Made by a program: the position numbers and the translations under genes
Origin: Anaerococcus murdochii
GTDB lineage: Bacteria > Bacillota > Clostridia > Tissierellales > Peptoniphilaceae
Reading direction: 5' to 3'
Assembly: GCF_019957155.1 (NCBI RefSeq)
Contig: NZ_JAIPME010000002.1
Coordinates: 248,001-312,000, forward strand
Length of the DNA stretch: 64,000 nucleotides
Notes under the pieces: generated by a model
The model's input: the letters and a program-made list of their open reading frames with translations, nothing else
The model's database searches: none
Told to the model about the DNA's origin: nothing
In this document: positions 36,201 to 44,816 of the stretch, one piece after another
Position numbering within the stretch: position 1 is the stretch's first letter
Layout of the letters: every line of letters begins with the position of its first letter

Positions 36201-37576
36201 TAGTTACTCCTTAAAGCTTCAATGGCTGATAGTTTGGTTGCACGTCTAGCTGGGATATAGCCTGCCAAAACTCCAACTAGGGATGAAAATCCAACTCCCA
36301 CTATAGCTAAAATTGGGCTTATGGCAATTATATTTCCGCCTTGTCCGCCGCCACCAAATATCATTCCTCCGTCCAAAAATCCATTTAGTACTTTTCCTAC
36401 AACAAGAGAAATAATTAGGCCTATTACGCCTCCAAAAAATCCGATAAAACCAGATTCTATTAAGAACATTCCCCTAATATCATTAATTGAAGCACCGATT
36501 ACCTTCATCACGCCAATTTCCTTTTGTCTTTCATAAATTGACATGAGCATGGTATTTATTATACCAATAGCAGATACGATAAAGGCTACAGATCCGATTC
36601 CACCAAGGATTAGGGTCACTTGCATAGTTTGCTTTTTAATTTCTTCGGCAGAACTTGCCTCTGATTGGGTATTATAGCCGAGTTTTTTGATGTCATTTTC
36701 GATTCTTTCAAGATTATTTACATCATCGACTATTACCTTAAGATTGTCATACTTGATTTTATCTGATTTCGCTACTATTGGTTGGCCTTTTTCATCATAG
36801 GACATGTCTAGCTGAGGACTTTGAAGTTTCTTGTCTTCTTCCTTGAGCTTTTTATAAAAACTTTCATTAACATATGAAGACCAGCCCTTAAGGATAGCTT
36901 TAGAATTAAGCTTGCCACTAGGTTTTATTTTTATATCAACAAATGTTGGCTTTGTGATTTCTTCTGTATTTTCGTCTTGGTTTCCAAAGTGAACTCCATC
37001 ATCTGATTCATCCTTATATCCCAAACGTAAATAGTATTCATGACTATTATAATCAAATTCTTCTTCCATTGGCATAGAAGTCCAACCACCGTCGGGCATC
37101 TTTTGAATCTTTTGCACATTTGCATTTTGGCCTAAAATTACTGCATCCTTATCAGAAGTGGAAAGATTTTTCCCCCATTCAAACATATCGCTTGTTAAGA
37201 GTTTGAAAACATCATCTGGAATTACTTCAAAGGAAGTATTTAGAACATAGTCATCGCCACTGTCAACTCTGACGTCTCCCCAGAATTCTTTTGAAGGTAC
37301 AACAGCCTTTACTCCCCTGACTTTTTTAAGTTTGTTTATGTCTGTATCCTTTACATCCATATTTGCCGAAGGTTTGTCACCATCAATTGTAATTGATGTA
37401 AGACCCCCAAAAGATTCTATCATTTCTTTTTGGGAGTTTGAAATTCCTGTGGCGAAGGCAAGCATGAGTATGATTGATGTGGCACCGATTACTACTGAAA
37501 GTACTGTCAAAATAGTCCTTGATTTTCTACGAGATAGGTTTCTTAGCGCCATCAAAATCCTGTCACTAATCTTCAT
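36200..37576 (-). CDS. MacB-like ABC transporter permease (FtsX fold)
   Basis: A 458-residue membrane subunit of the type VII (MacB/LolCE-like) ABC family. One N-terminal membrane segment follows MALRNLSRRKSRTILTVLSVVIG; a large extracellular MacB-PCD domain spans residues 45-300; three C-terminal segments include YERQKEIGVMKVIGASINDIRGMFLIES, the FtsX-domain hallmark. The C-terminus PARRATKLSAIEALRSN is typical. Such systems use mechanotransmission rather than classical transport. The ATPase partner is two genes upstream. The extracellular domain is larger than in minimal members (an acidic insert near residues 150-190). Confidence 0.88.
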   Translation of the reverse strand: MKISDRILMALRNLSRRKSRTILTVLSVVIGATSIILMLAFATGISNSQKEMIESFGGLTSITIDGDKPSANMDVKDTDINKLKKVRGVKAVVPSKEFWGDVRVDSGDDYVLNTSFEVIPDDVFKLLTSDMFEWGKNLSTSDKDAVILGQNANVQKIQKMPDGGWTSMPMEEEFDYNSHEYYLRLGYKDESDDGVHFGNQDENTEEITKPTFVDIKIKPSGKLNSKAILKGWSSYVNESFYKKLKEEDKKLQSPQLDMSYDEKGQPIVAKSDKIKYDNLKVIVDDVNNLERIENDIKKLGYNTQSEASSAEEIKKQTMQVTLILGGIGSVAFIVSAIGIINTMLMSIYERQKEIGVMKVIGASINDIRGMFLIESGFIGFFGGVIGLIISLVVGKVLNGFLDGGMIFGGGGQGGNIIAISPILAIVGVGFSSLVGVLAGYIPARRATKLSAIEALRSN

Positions 37577-38543
37577 CGTCTATCAACAACTCCTCGTCTT
37601 CTTTCTTGCCTTTTTTCTTTTTGTATAAAATGCCAGCAAGGATTAGAATTACAATTAAGCCAATCCATAGGAAAGGTGATGTTAAAACTGAACCCCCACC
37701 CATGTTAGGATCTTCCACTCCCATTTCATGGGTCATCTCCCCATTCATGTCAGCACCCATATCTTCAGGCATGCCTTCCATGGCTTCTTTTTTAAAGTCC
37801 TTTGTTTGGGTGTGGACCTTGCCTGTAGAGTCTTCGTAAGATAACATGATTTGGCCTTCTATCTCGCCAGCCCTTGTTGGAGTAGCTGTAAAAGAGAAGG
37901 TCTCTTGGGTGCCGGTGTTAAAATTACCTATAAATTTCCTATCGTTTTCGATTTTAATTCCCTTGCCTATTACATCGCACATGAAAGTGTTTAGGTTATC
38001 CTTGCCGGTATTGTAGATATTTATCGACATTTCAGTAGGATTTCCGACCATAAGTTCGTCAGATTTTAATTCACTCATGGTAACGCCCGCCCTTTGGACA
38101 ACAGGAATGCCAATAGCCTCTGTAGTTTTATATTGGTTGCCATCTGCGTCTTCGTATTCGATTGCAAGATTAATTACATAATTACCTGCAACTGCATTTG
38201 GCAAAACATTCATGGTTATATGTTTGTTGGCTGTATTCCAAGGATAAAGAGCTGCCACATAAAATGAATTCGATTGGTTTACAGGAGAAAATACTGATCC
38301 ATCTGAAACCATAGCATTATTACCGCCTGAATTTTGTGGTTGGGCTCCAAGATTTTGCTCAATAGTTGCCTTTAGGTTGTAGATGGTGTTTTTTGAGTTT
38401 GTATTATAAAGGCCAAATGATAGGTCAAAACTCTTGCCAGCTTGAGGAATTTGAGGATTTAGCTGGTAGTATGAAATCATTATCTTTGGTTGGTTTTTAA
38501 CATTAGTTGACATTTCAGCTTGGTTGTTTTCGTTTTCATTCAT
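37566..38543 (-). CDS. Tail-anchored protein with immunoglobulin-like (CARDB/NEW3-type) domains
   Basis: A 325-residue protein with two beta-rich domains resembling CARDB/NEW3 adhesion modules (QAGKSFDLSFGLYNTNSKNT; VGNPTEMSINIYNTGKDNL), a methionine- and acid-rich stretch (residues 245-280), then one membrane segment (LWIGLIVILILAGILY) and a KKKKGKK tail. The positive tail implies the domains face outside, but no N-terminal signal peptide is visible. ATG directly follows the ATPase TAG in the same frame (TAGATG), behind GAGGT. It overlaps the MacB-like gene by 11 bases, so it is probably an accessory of that ABC complex. Confidence 0.7.
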   Translation of the reverse strand: MNENENNQAEMSTNVKNQPKIMISYYQLNPQIPQAGKSFDLSFGLYNTNSKNTIYNLKATIEQNLGAQPQNSGGNNAMVSDGSVFSPVNQSNSFYVAALYPWNTANKHITMNVLPNAVAGNYVINLAIEYEDADGNQYKTTEAIGIPVVQRAGVTMSELKSDELMVGNPTEMSINIYNTGKDNLNTFMCDVIGKGIKIENDRKFIGNFNTGTQETFSFTATPTRAGEIEGQIMLSYEDSTGKVHTQTKDFKKEAMEGMPEDMGADMNGEMTHEMGVEDPNMGGGSVLTSPFLWIGLIVILILAGILYKKKKGKKEDEELLIDDED

Positions 38544-39248
38544 CTATAGTACCTCGTCTATACTTAGTTTTTCGTGGACCTTATCAAGCTTACCATCTCT
38601 CATAAAGAGGGTCCTATCGGCAAATTCTGTCATTTCTTCATCGTGGGTTACCATTATGAAGGTCTGGTCATTTTCTGTAATTATATCCTTGATTAATTGC
38701 ATGATTTCAAAAGATGTCTTTGTATCAAGGTTTCCTGTTGGCTCGTCTGCAAAAATTATGGATGGCCTTCCGACAAAGGCTCTGGCTATTGAAACTCTCT
38801 GTTGCTGGCCACCTGATAATTCGTTTGGCTTATTATTCATCCTATGAGAAAGTCCAACTGCTTCTAGGATTTTCTCGGCTTCCTTTTTTCTCTGGCTTGC
38901 AGGTATCCCCTTAAAAGTAAGTGGCAAGGCCACATTTTCCCAAGCAGAAAGATATGGAAGAAGGTTATAAGACTGAAAAACAAATCCAATATTTAAGTTT
39001 CTAAACTTGGTAATCTGAACTTCGCTAAGTTTTGTTAGGTCAATATTTCCATAAGAAATTGTCCCCTTAGTAGGTCTTTCAAGTCCTGCAAGCATATTCA
39101 AAAGAGTTGATTTACCAGAACCTGATGTCCCAAGAAGGGCTATAAATTCGCCCTTATTAATGTCTATATTTATACCATCCAAGGCCTTAATTATAGTCCC
39201 ACCTAGCTTGTAGTATTTTTTTAAATTTCTAACTTCTATTAGACTCAT
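38544..39248 (-). CDS. LolD/MacB-type ABC transporter ATP-binding protein
   Basis: A 234-residue ATPase of the MacB/LolD/FtsE subfamily: Walker [18 protein letters not shown]-loop FVFQSYNLLPYLSAWENV, signature [15 protein letters not shown], Walker B IIFADEPTGNLDTKTS and switch MVTHDEEM. The DEPTGNLD form is diagnostic of this group. It partners the FtsX-fold permease two genes downstream. It overlaps the FemAB-like gene by 20 bases. Confidence 0.92.
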   Translation of the reverse strand: MSLIEVRNLKKYYKLGGTIIKALDGINIDINKGEFIALLGTSGSGKSTLLNMLAGLERPTKGTISYGNIDLTKLSEVQITKFRNLNIGFVFQSYNLLPYLSAWENVALPLTFKGIPASQRKKEAEKILEAVGLSHRMNNKPNELSGGQQQRVSIARAFVGRPSIIFADEPTGNLDTKTSFEIMQLIKDIITENDQTFIMVTHDEEMTEFADRTLFMRDGKLDKVHEKLSIDEVL

Positions 39249-40260
39249 TTTCTTCTCTCTCGTAATGTGGGTTTAGATTTTTCATATAAAGGTCATATTG
39301 GTCTTGGTCAATAACTACATCTAGTTCTCCCACAGTTTCAAAAACATTGTCTTCAGTGAATTTTTTCTTGAAATTATAGAGACCATCTGTGCCGTCAGTT
39401 TCAAAAATCCCGCCCATATCGTAGTATCTAATATTATTTTCTATACAATATTTAATCTCTTCAAAATTAAGCTGGTAATTTTGGCCCATTGTCTTATACT
39501 CATCATTTGACCCGCCATAAAGCGATGTTGCCCTGTTTCCATAACAAAGAAGAAGCGAAGAGCAAACTGGCATATCTTGGTAATATCCTATAGAAAGTCT
39601 TATTTGGTCTTTAAATAATTCATATAAACTTTTGAAATAACTATAAGGTCTATGGCCAATATTTGCCCTAAGGGCTGTCTCTTCTATTTCTTTATAAAGA
39701 ATATCAAGGCCTTCCTCGTCCATAGTTTTTGTGTAAATTCCGTCCCTATAAGATTTTCTAAGGTGTTTTCTAGTATTTTTACTAAAGCTTGATAAAATTT
39801 CTTCCTCGCTCCTGCCATTTATATCAAGAACCATATTTAGCAAAGGTTGGCTAGACCTTCTCTTATCTCGTCTAAAAATGATGCCAGCCTTCTTAAATGA
39901 TTTTTCCATATCAGCATCATAAGGCAAGTATGGGTCTATCCTTAAAAGAAATCCGTCATTTTCTCTGGCAAAATCACCTGCTTCTTCTATTAATTTGGTG
40001 AAGTCTTCTAGATTTTTAGGGTCGCAAACAGGGCCCCTTGGGCCATAGAAAAAGTTTTTGCCAACCTTTTGGTCTTTTATATAAATAAGCGACAAAGCTG
40101 CTTTAATTTCTCCCGCTTCCTCTATATAAAAATAGACACTCTCCCAATTGCTTTTAAGGTCAGCCCACCTCATATCCTGTTGGAAGTGACCATAGGGGGA
40201 ATTTTTCACAAAGTTATTATATTTTTCTACTAAAATTTTATTTTCTTTATCTAATATCAT
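39229..40260 (-). CDS. FemAB-like peptidoglycan bridge aminoacyltransferase
   Basis: Predicted cytoplasmic or membrane-associated enzyme that adds amino acids from aminoacyl-tRNA to lipid II. The 343-residue protein has the FemX/MurM-like pattern: SPYGHFQQDMRWADLKSNW near the start, FFYGPRGPVCDP, LRIDPYLPYD and SFSKNTRKHLRKSYRDGI, then a GNAT-like second half with RATSLYGGSNDEYK and YYDMGGIFETDGTDGLYNFKKKF. Length is slightly short of Staphylococcus FemA because the coiled-coil arm is missing. It is the first gene of the ABC operon, an uncommon neighbour that links cross-bridge synthesis with an envelope ABC machine. Confidence 0.88.
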   Translation of the reverse strand: MILDKENKILVEKYNNFVKNSPYGHFQQDMRWADLKSNWESVYFYIEEAGEIKAALSLIYIKDQKVGKNFFYGPRGPVCDPKNLEDFTKLIEEAGDFARENDGFLLRIDPYLPYDADMEKSFKKAGIIFRRDKRRSSQPLLNMVLDINGRSEEEILSSFSKNTRKHLRKSYRDGIYTKTMDEEGLDILYKEIEETALRANIGHRPYSYFKSLYELFKDQIRLSIGYYQDMPVCSSLLLCYGNRATSLYGGSNDEYKTMGQNYQLNFEEIKYCIENNIRYYDMGGIFETDGTDGLYNFKKKFTEDNVFETVGELDVVIDQDQYDLYMKNLNPHYEREENESNRS

Positions 40261-40414
40261 TTATATCACATTCTCGCTTCAATGTTTGGTATGTAGTCTA
40301 ACACCTAATACTATTTTATCATAGGATCTTCTTATTGACAATAGTTCTCATCTAATTATATCCTGAAACTTGTTAAATTTAGCTTAAATTTTTTGTAAGT
40401 TTTTTATTTTCAAA

Positions 40415-40438
40415 TAAAAAACCTGGCTAAGCCAAGTC
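40415..40438 (-). terminator. Terminator after the Nudix gene
   Basis: On the minus strand ACTTGGC pairs with GCCAGGT around TTA, followed by TTTTTTATTT. It ends the Nudix hydrolase transcript. Confidence 0.75.
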
Positions 40439-40442
40439 AAAT

Positions 40443-40892
40443 TTAAAAATAAGATATTTTCTCCTTGCCATTCCTAAAATCCCAAAAGACTTCCCTGTAT
40501 TCTCCTTCATAGATTTTTAGGATATGGTCCATGGACATGGATTTTGGGTTGGTATTTTTAAATTCTTCATAATCCATCCAAAAGAGTTTGCCTTCCCTGT
40601 TTTCTTCTACCAAGTTTCCTTCAAAATCGCTAGTTTCATAGATTAGACCAACGTCTTTTCCTTCATCTGAAATCCAGGTAATAAGACCTACAAGTTTTGG
40701 ATTTTTTATATCAAGGTTGGTTTCTTCCTTAGCTTCCCTAATGACAGAGTCTTCAAAAGATTCGCCAATTTCTACCTTGCCACCAGGAAAAGTGAGTCCT
40801 TCCCAACCGTATTTCTTAACCTTATCTAAAACTAAGACTTGACCAGTTTCTTCATTATAAATTTTTAACATATTCATTAAAACAGTTTTCAT
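40443..40892 (-). CDS. Nudix hydrolase (MutT-like)
   Basis: A 149-residue hydrolase of nucleoside diphosphate derivatives. The Nudix box GGKVEIGESFEDSVIREAKEET reads with the expected glycine, RE and EE spacing (residues 37-58 approximately). The family near WISDEGKDVGLIYETSDFEG resembles the 8-oxo-dGTP diphosphatase branch (MutT/YtkD-like). It is flanked by terminators and stands alone downstream of ileS. Confidence 0.88.
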   Translation of the reverse strand: MKTVLMNMLKIYNEETGQVLVLDKVKKYGWEGLTFPGGKVEIGESFEDSVIREAKEETNLDIKNPKLVGLITWISDEGKDVGLIYETSDFEGNLVEENREGKLFWMDYEEFKNTNPKSMSMDHILKIYEGEYREVFWDFRNGKEKISYF

Positions 40893-40919
40893 ATTATCTC
40901 CTAAGAAAATTATATGGCA

Positions 40920-40950
40920 AAGAAAAAAGCCCGCAAGTTTTGCGAGCCTT
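40920..40950 (-). terminator. Terminator after ileS
   Basis: On the minus strand GCTCGC pairs with GCGGGC (one G-U pair), followed by TTTTTTC, between the ileS stop and the Nudix start. Confidence 0.75.
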
Positions 40951-40962
40951 ACTTTCTTTTAT

Positions 40963-43900
40963 CTATAGTCTTTCAAGACTAATTTTGATTTCCTTATCGT
41001 TAAGTTCGATTGGGTTTACATCCAAGTTTATCTTTTCAAGCTTATCGGCAAGGGTTTCTTTTTTGATTTCTTCTGCAAACTTATCTAGGGATTTGGCTAG
41101 GTCAGCGTCTGCCTCATAGGAAATATTGATCCTATCAGTTACCTCAAAACCAGAATCCTTTCTTAGGTTTTGGATTTTTGAGATAAATTCTCTCGCATAA
41201 CCTTCGTCTTTTAGGTCCTCAGTGATTTCTGTATCAAGGATTACAAAGACATTACCGTCGATTTCAACGTCAAAGCCTTCCTTGGCAGAAATTCTTATAT
41301 CTAGATAATCTTTGCTAACTTCAAATTCTTCCCCACCAATTTCTAACTTAACAGGCCCCTCATTTACCTGATCGATAAAGGTCTTGGCGTCTGTTTGTCC
41401 AAGATATTTTGCAAAGTCATTTACCTTTGATTGGAAAATCCTACCCACAACTCTAAAGTCTGGTTTTAGGAAATAATCCATGAAGGCTGATAGGTCGTCT
41501 TCAAAGTCGACTTCCTTGACATTTAATTCTTCTTTTATAAGTGGAAGGAGCTTTTCAAGCCTATCTTTGTAAGATCCATCTACAATTATCTTTGAAAGTG
41601 GTTGACGTACCTTGATTGCTTCTTTTTCTCTTGAAGCACGGCCAAGGTTAACAATCTTTCTTACAAGGTCCATATCAGCTTCTAATTTTGTATCAATTAG
41701 ACTTTCATTTACTTGAGGTAAAAGTTCTGTGTGAACAGTTTTTTCACCAGTTAGTTTTTGGAAAATTTCCTCAGCTATAAATGGTGTGATTGGTGCAATT
41801 AGCTTAGTTAAAGCTACAAGAACATCATAGGTTGTTTTGTAAACAGATTTCTTAGAATCAGTTAATTCTTGTGACCAAAATCTCTTTCTATTACGTCTGA
41901 TATACCAATTTGATAAATCTTCTACAACAAAGTCAGATATTTCGTGAACTACCTTGTTGTATTCAAATTGTTCCATTTCTTCGTAGTAGGACTTGATTAG
42001 GGAATTTAGTCTTGAATATAACCAGCGGTCAATTCCGTCTACTTCTACTCCCTCAAAGGACTTGATGTCAGAAAGACTTAGGCCATCTGTGCCTGCATAT
42101 AGGCTAAAGAAGTTATAAACATTTTCAAAAGTCCTAAAGAAGTTATTTTTAACTTCCACAAGGCCTTTTTCGTCAAACTTTGTCTGCATCCAAGCTGGAG
42201 ATACATATAGGGAATAAAATCTCACTGCATCTGCTCCATACTTGTCGAAAAGTTCGAATGGATCTAGGGTATTTCCTCTAGATTTTGACATTTTTTGACC
42301 GTTCTTATCTACAACTAGGTCGTTTACAAGAACATTTTTATATGGAGACCTGCCCATGGTAATGGTTGAAATTGCCATTAGTGAGTAGAACCAACCTCTT
42401 GTTTGGTCTATACCTTCGCAGATAAAGTCTGCTGGATAATAGCCTTTTTCAAATAATTCTTTATTTTCAAATGGGTAGTGAAGTTGGGCAAAAGGCATGG
42501 CTCCAGAGTCAAACCAAACGTCTAATACATCAGGAACCCTTGTCATCGTGCCACCGCACTTGTCACACTTGATGTGAACATTATCTACATATGGTCTATG
42601 AAGTTCAATATCTTCTGAAATATCTTCTATAGCTCGTTCTTTAAGTTCAGCACGACTTGCAACTGTATCAGTGTGGCCACATTCACATCTCCAAATATTT
42701 AGAGGTGTTCCCCAATATCTAGATCTTGAAATTGCCCAATCTTTGACATTTTCTAGCCAGTTTCCAAACCTCTTATCACCTATAGTTTGTGGGAACCAGT
42801 TTACTGTTTGGTTATTTTCTACCATCTTTCCTGAGAATTTAGACATTTCTATATACCAAGATGGTCTTGCATAATAAATTAGTGGTGTATGGCATCTCCA
42901 GCAGTGTGGATAGTTGTGTTCCATGGTTTCTTTGGCAAAAACCTTGCCTTCTTCTTGGAGATGTCTCCAGATTGCTTCGTTTGTATCAAAAACAAATTCG
43001 CCTTTCCAAGGTGTTTCTGTAAACCTACCTTCAAGGTCAACTGGTTGGATAAAGTCTAGGTCGTATTTCCTGCAAGCTTGGTAGTCGTCCTCACCAAAGG
43101 CTGGAGCGATATGGACAATACCTGTACCGTCTTCTGCAGAAACATAATCAGCAAGGATAACCTTAAAGGCCTTGCCTGGTTGGGTTTTAACATATGGCAT
43201 CAATTGCTCATATTCTAAAAGCTCAAGGTCAGTACCCTTCATTTCCTCAACTACTTCGTAGTCCCTCTTATCCATGAGTTTTCCCATCAAAGATTTGGCC
43301 ATGTAATAATAGCAATCATCTTCCTTGTCAAAAACTTTTACATAAGTTAATTCAGGATTTACTGCAAGGGCTAAGTTTGATGGAAGAGTCCATGGTGTAG
43401 TGGTCCATGCTAGGAAATACTCATTGTCAGCATCTTTCTTCTTAAACCTAACTGTAAGGGTGATGGTCTTTTCAAATTCATAACCTTGGGCAACTTCGTG
43501 GCTGGCAAGACCTGTACCACATCTTGGACAATATGGCATAACCTTGGCACCTTCGTAGATATAGCCCTTTTTGAAGGCTTGGTCTAATAGCCACCACTCA
43601 GTTTCTATGTAATTATTATCCATAGTTACATATGGGTGGTCCATATCATAAAGGAAAGCCATCCTATCTGACATGTCTCTCCACATATCTGAATATTTCC
43701 AAACTGACTCCTTACATAAATGGTTGAATTTTTCTATACCATATTCTTCTATATCGTTTTTGTCATGGAAACCTAATTGCTTTTCAACCTCGATTTCTAC
43801 TGGCAAACCGTGGGTGTCCCAACCAGCTTTCTTAAGAACCTTGTAGCCCTTCATATTTTTATAACGGCTGGTCATATCCTTTAGGGTCCTTGCTATAACG

Positions 43901-44082
43901 TGGTGGATACCTGGCTTACCGTTGGCAGTTGGAGGTCCGTCGTAGATTACGTATTCATCTGCATTTTCACGTGTCTTAAAGGTTTCCTCTAAAAGGTCAA
44001 TTTCATTCCAATAGTCTTTTAATTTGGCTTCTCTGGCCTTAACATCTTTGGAATTTACTTCTTCAAATTTCAAATCGCACAT
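40963..44082 (-). CDS. ileS: Isoleucyl-tRNA synthetase, long type 2 form
   Basis: Charges tRNA(Ile). The 1039-residue length and zinc-ribbon-like pairs (YCPRCGTG near residue 185; CECGHTD and CDKCGGT in the editing/insert region) fit the eukaryote-like IleRS2 type rather than the ~920-residue type 1. The class I signature is GIHH at residues 58-61 (GKPGIHHVIAR), a GxHH arrangement instead of HxGH. The second motif KMSKSRGN is normal, as is the tRNA-editing domain (TTTPWTLPSNLA). GxHH in IleRS2 has been linked to extreme mupirocin resistance. A T-box with an isoleucine specifier precedes the gene. Confidence 0.96.
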   Translation of the reverse strand: MCDLKFEEVNSKDVKAREAKLKDYWNEIDLLEETFKTRENADEYVIYDGPPTANGKPGIHHVIARTLKDMTSRYKNMKGYKVLKKAGWDTHGLPVEIEVEKQLGFHDKNDIEEYGIEKFNHLCKESVWKYSDMWRDMSDRMAFLYDMDHPYVTMDNNYIETEWWLLDQAFKKGYIYEGAKVMPYCPRCGTGLASHEVAQGYEFEKTITLTVRFKKKDADNEYFLAWTTTPWTLPSNLALAVNPELTYVKVFDKEDDCYYYMAKSLMGKLMDKRDYEVVEEMKGTDLELLEYEQLMPYVKTQPGKAFKVILADYVSAEDGTGIVHIAPAFGEDDYQACRKYDLDFIQPVDLEGRFTETPWKGEFVFDTNEAIWRHLQEEGKVFAKETMEHNYPHCWRCHTPLIYYARPSWYIEMSKFSGKMVENNQTVNWFPQTIGDKRFGNWLENVKDWAISRSRYWGTPLNIWRCECGHTDTVASRAELKERAIEDISEDIELHRPYVDNVHIKCDKCGGTMTRVPDVLDVWFDSGAMPFAQLHYPFENKELFEKGYYPADFICEGIDQTRGWFYSLMAISTITMGRSPYKNVLVNDLVVDKNGQKMSKSRGNTLDPFELFDKYGADAVRFYSLYVSPAWMQTKFDEKGLVEVKNNFFRTFENVYNFFSLYAGTDGLSLSDIKSFEGVEVDGIDRWLYSRLNSLIKSYYEEMEQFEYNKVVHEISDFVVEDLSNWYIRRNRKRFWSQELTDSKKSVYKTTYDVLVALTKLIAPITPFIAEEIFQKLTGEKTVHTELLPQVNESLIDTKLEADMDLVRKIVNLGRASREKEAIKVRQPLSKIIVDGSYKDRLEKLLPLIKEELNVKEVDFEDDLSAFMDYFLKPDFRVVGRIFQSKVNDFAKYLGQTDAKTFIDQVNEGPVKLEIGGEEFEVSKDYLDIRISAKEGFDVEIDGNVFVILDTEITEDLKDEGYAREFISKIQNLRKDSGFEVTDRINISYEADADLAKSLDKFAEEIKKETLADKLEKINLDVNPIELNDKEIKISLERL

Positions 44083-44098
44083 AATTTTTCCTTCCTAA

Positions 44099-44288
44099 TA
44101 AAAAAGGACCATCCATACAGACGGTCCACTTATTTCCTAGTTTGCTCTTAAGGCTTGGCATTCCTGATAGGCTAGTATTTTCACCTATCAAACAATAAAG
44201 TGATTTTCATTTATAAAGCCCCTAGCATTCTCACCAACCATGCCTCTCTGGAAGTTTTTTATAAATTACTCTTCTTTATATAGTCAAT
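44099..44288 (-). ncRNA. T-box riboswitch controlling ileS, ATC specifier
   Basis: Minus-strand leader of ileS. Stem I starts AAAGAAGAGTAATTTATAAA and returns as TTTATAAAT; the specifier GAAA-ATC-A places the isoleucine codon at 44204-44202. The distal loop CCAGAGAGGCATGG plus TTGGTGAGAA is standard. The antiterminator T-box element reads AAGTGGACCG, and the terminator GGACCGTC/GATGGTCC is followed by TTTTTT (44099-44128). Uncharged tRNA(Ile) should permit read-through into ileS. Confidence 0.92.
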
Positions 44289-44324
44289 ATTCTTTCTCTA
44301 ATGTACTATTTTACCCGATTTTTG

Positions 44325-44816
44325 TCAAATATGTCTTATAATCTTAAATTTTTCTAAAGTGAAAATATCAAAATCATCCACATTTGCCAAATCTTTTGCA
44401 TCTTCACACATCTGGTAGTCTGTCTCGTAGTCTTCCCTAAAAACCATAACAGGATTGTTAGCATAAGAAAGAAGAAGGCCAGAATAGACACCAAAATCTT
44501 CGATATTTTCGATTTGTTCCACCTTATTTATTTCTAAAACTTGGATATAAACATCATCTAAATCTGAAAGTTTTAGGGCAAAGGCATTGTCAAAAACTCC
44601 GAGATTTACCACTTCGTGGATAATATCTAAGGCAATATTGGCCCTTGTAGGATAAATTGAACCTGATCTTTCGTGTCTGTCGCCCTTACTTATTTGGATC
44701 AAAACACCGTTGTGGTTATTTTTGAACTCTTCGTCATACTTATCAAGGTATTTTCCAGTCTCTAGGTAGTGCCTCAAGGATTCATAGGCTAAGTCCACAA
44801 ACTTATCCCTAAGCAT
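44325..44816 (-). CDS. AMMECR1-domain-like protein
   Basis: A 163-residue protein that resembles a divergent AMMECR1 domain: LAYESLRHYLETGKYL near the start, then NHNGVLIQISKGD, GSIYPTRANIALDIIHEVVNLGVFD (the family has a PTR/PTxxNLA-eII pattern) and LSDLDDVYIQVLEINKVEQI (eLddleieVsvL). The usual LRGCIG signature is replaced by ERSGSIYP, so the cysteine is absent. AMMECR1 proteins often accompany MEMO and radical-SAM genes, which are not here. It overlaps the glutathione peroxidase gene by 8 bases and is its downstream partner. Confidence 0.6.
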   Translation of the reverse strand: MLRDKFVDLAYESLRHYLETGKYLDKYDEEFKNNHNGVLIQISKGDRHERSGSIYPTRANIALDIIHEVVNLGVFDNAFALKLSDLDDVYIQVLEINKVEQIENIEDFGVYSGLLLSYANNPVMVFREDYETDYQMCEDAKDLANVDDFDIFTLEKFKIIRHI

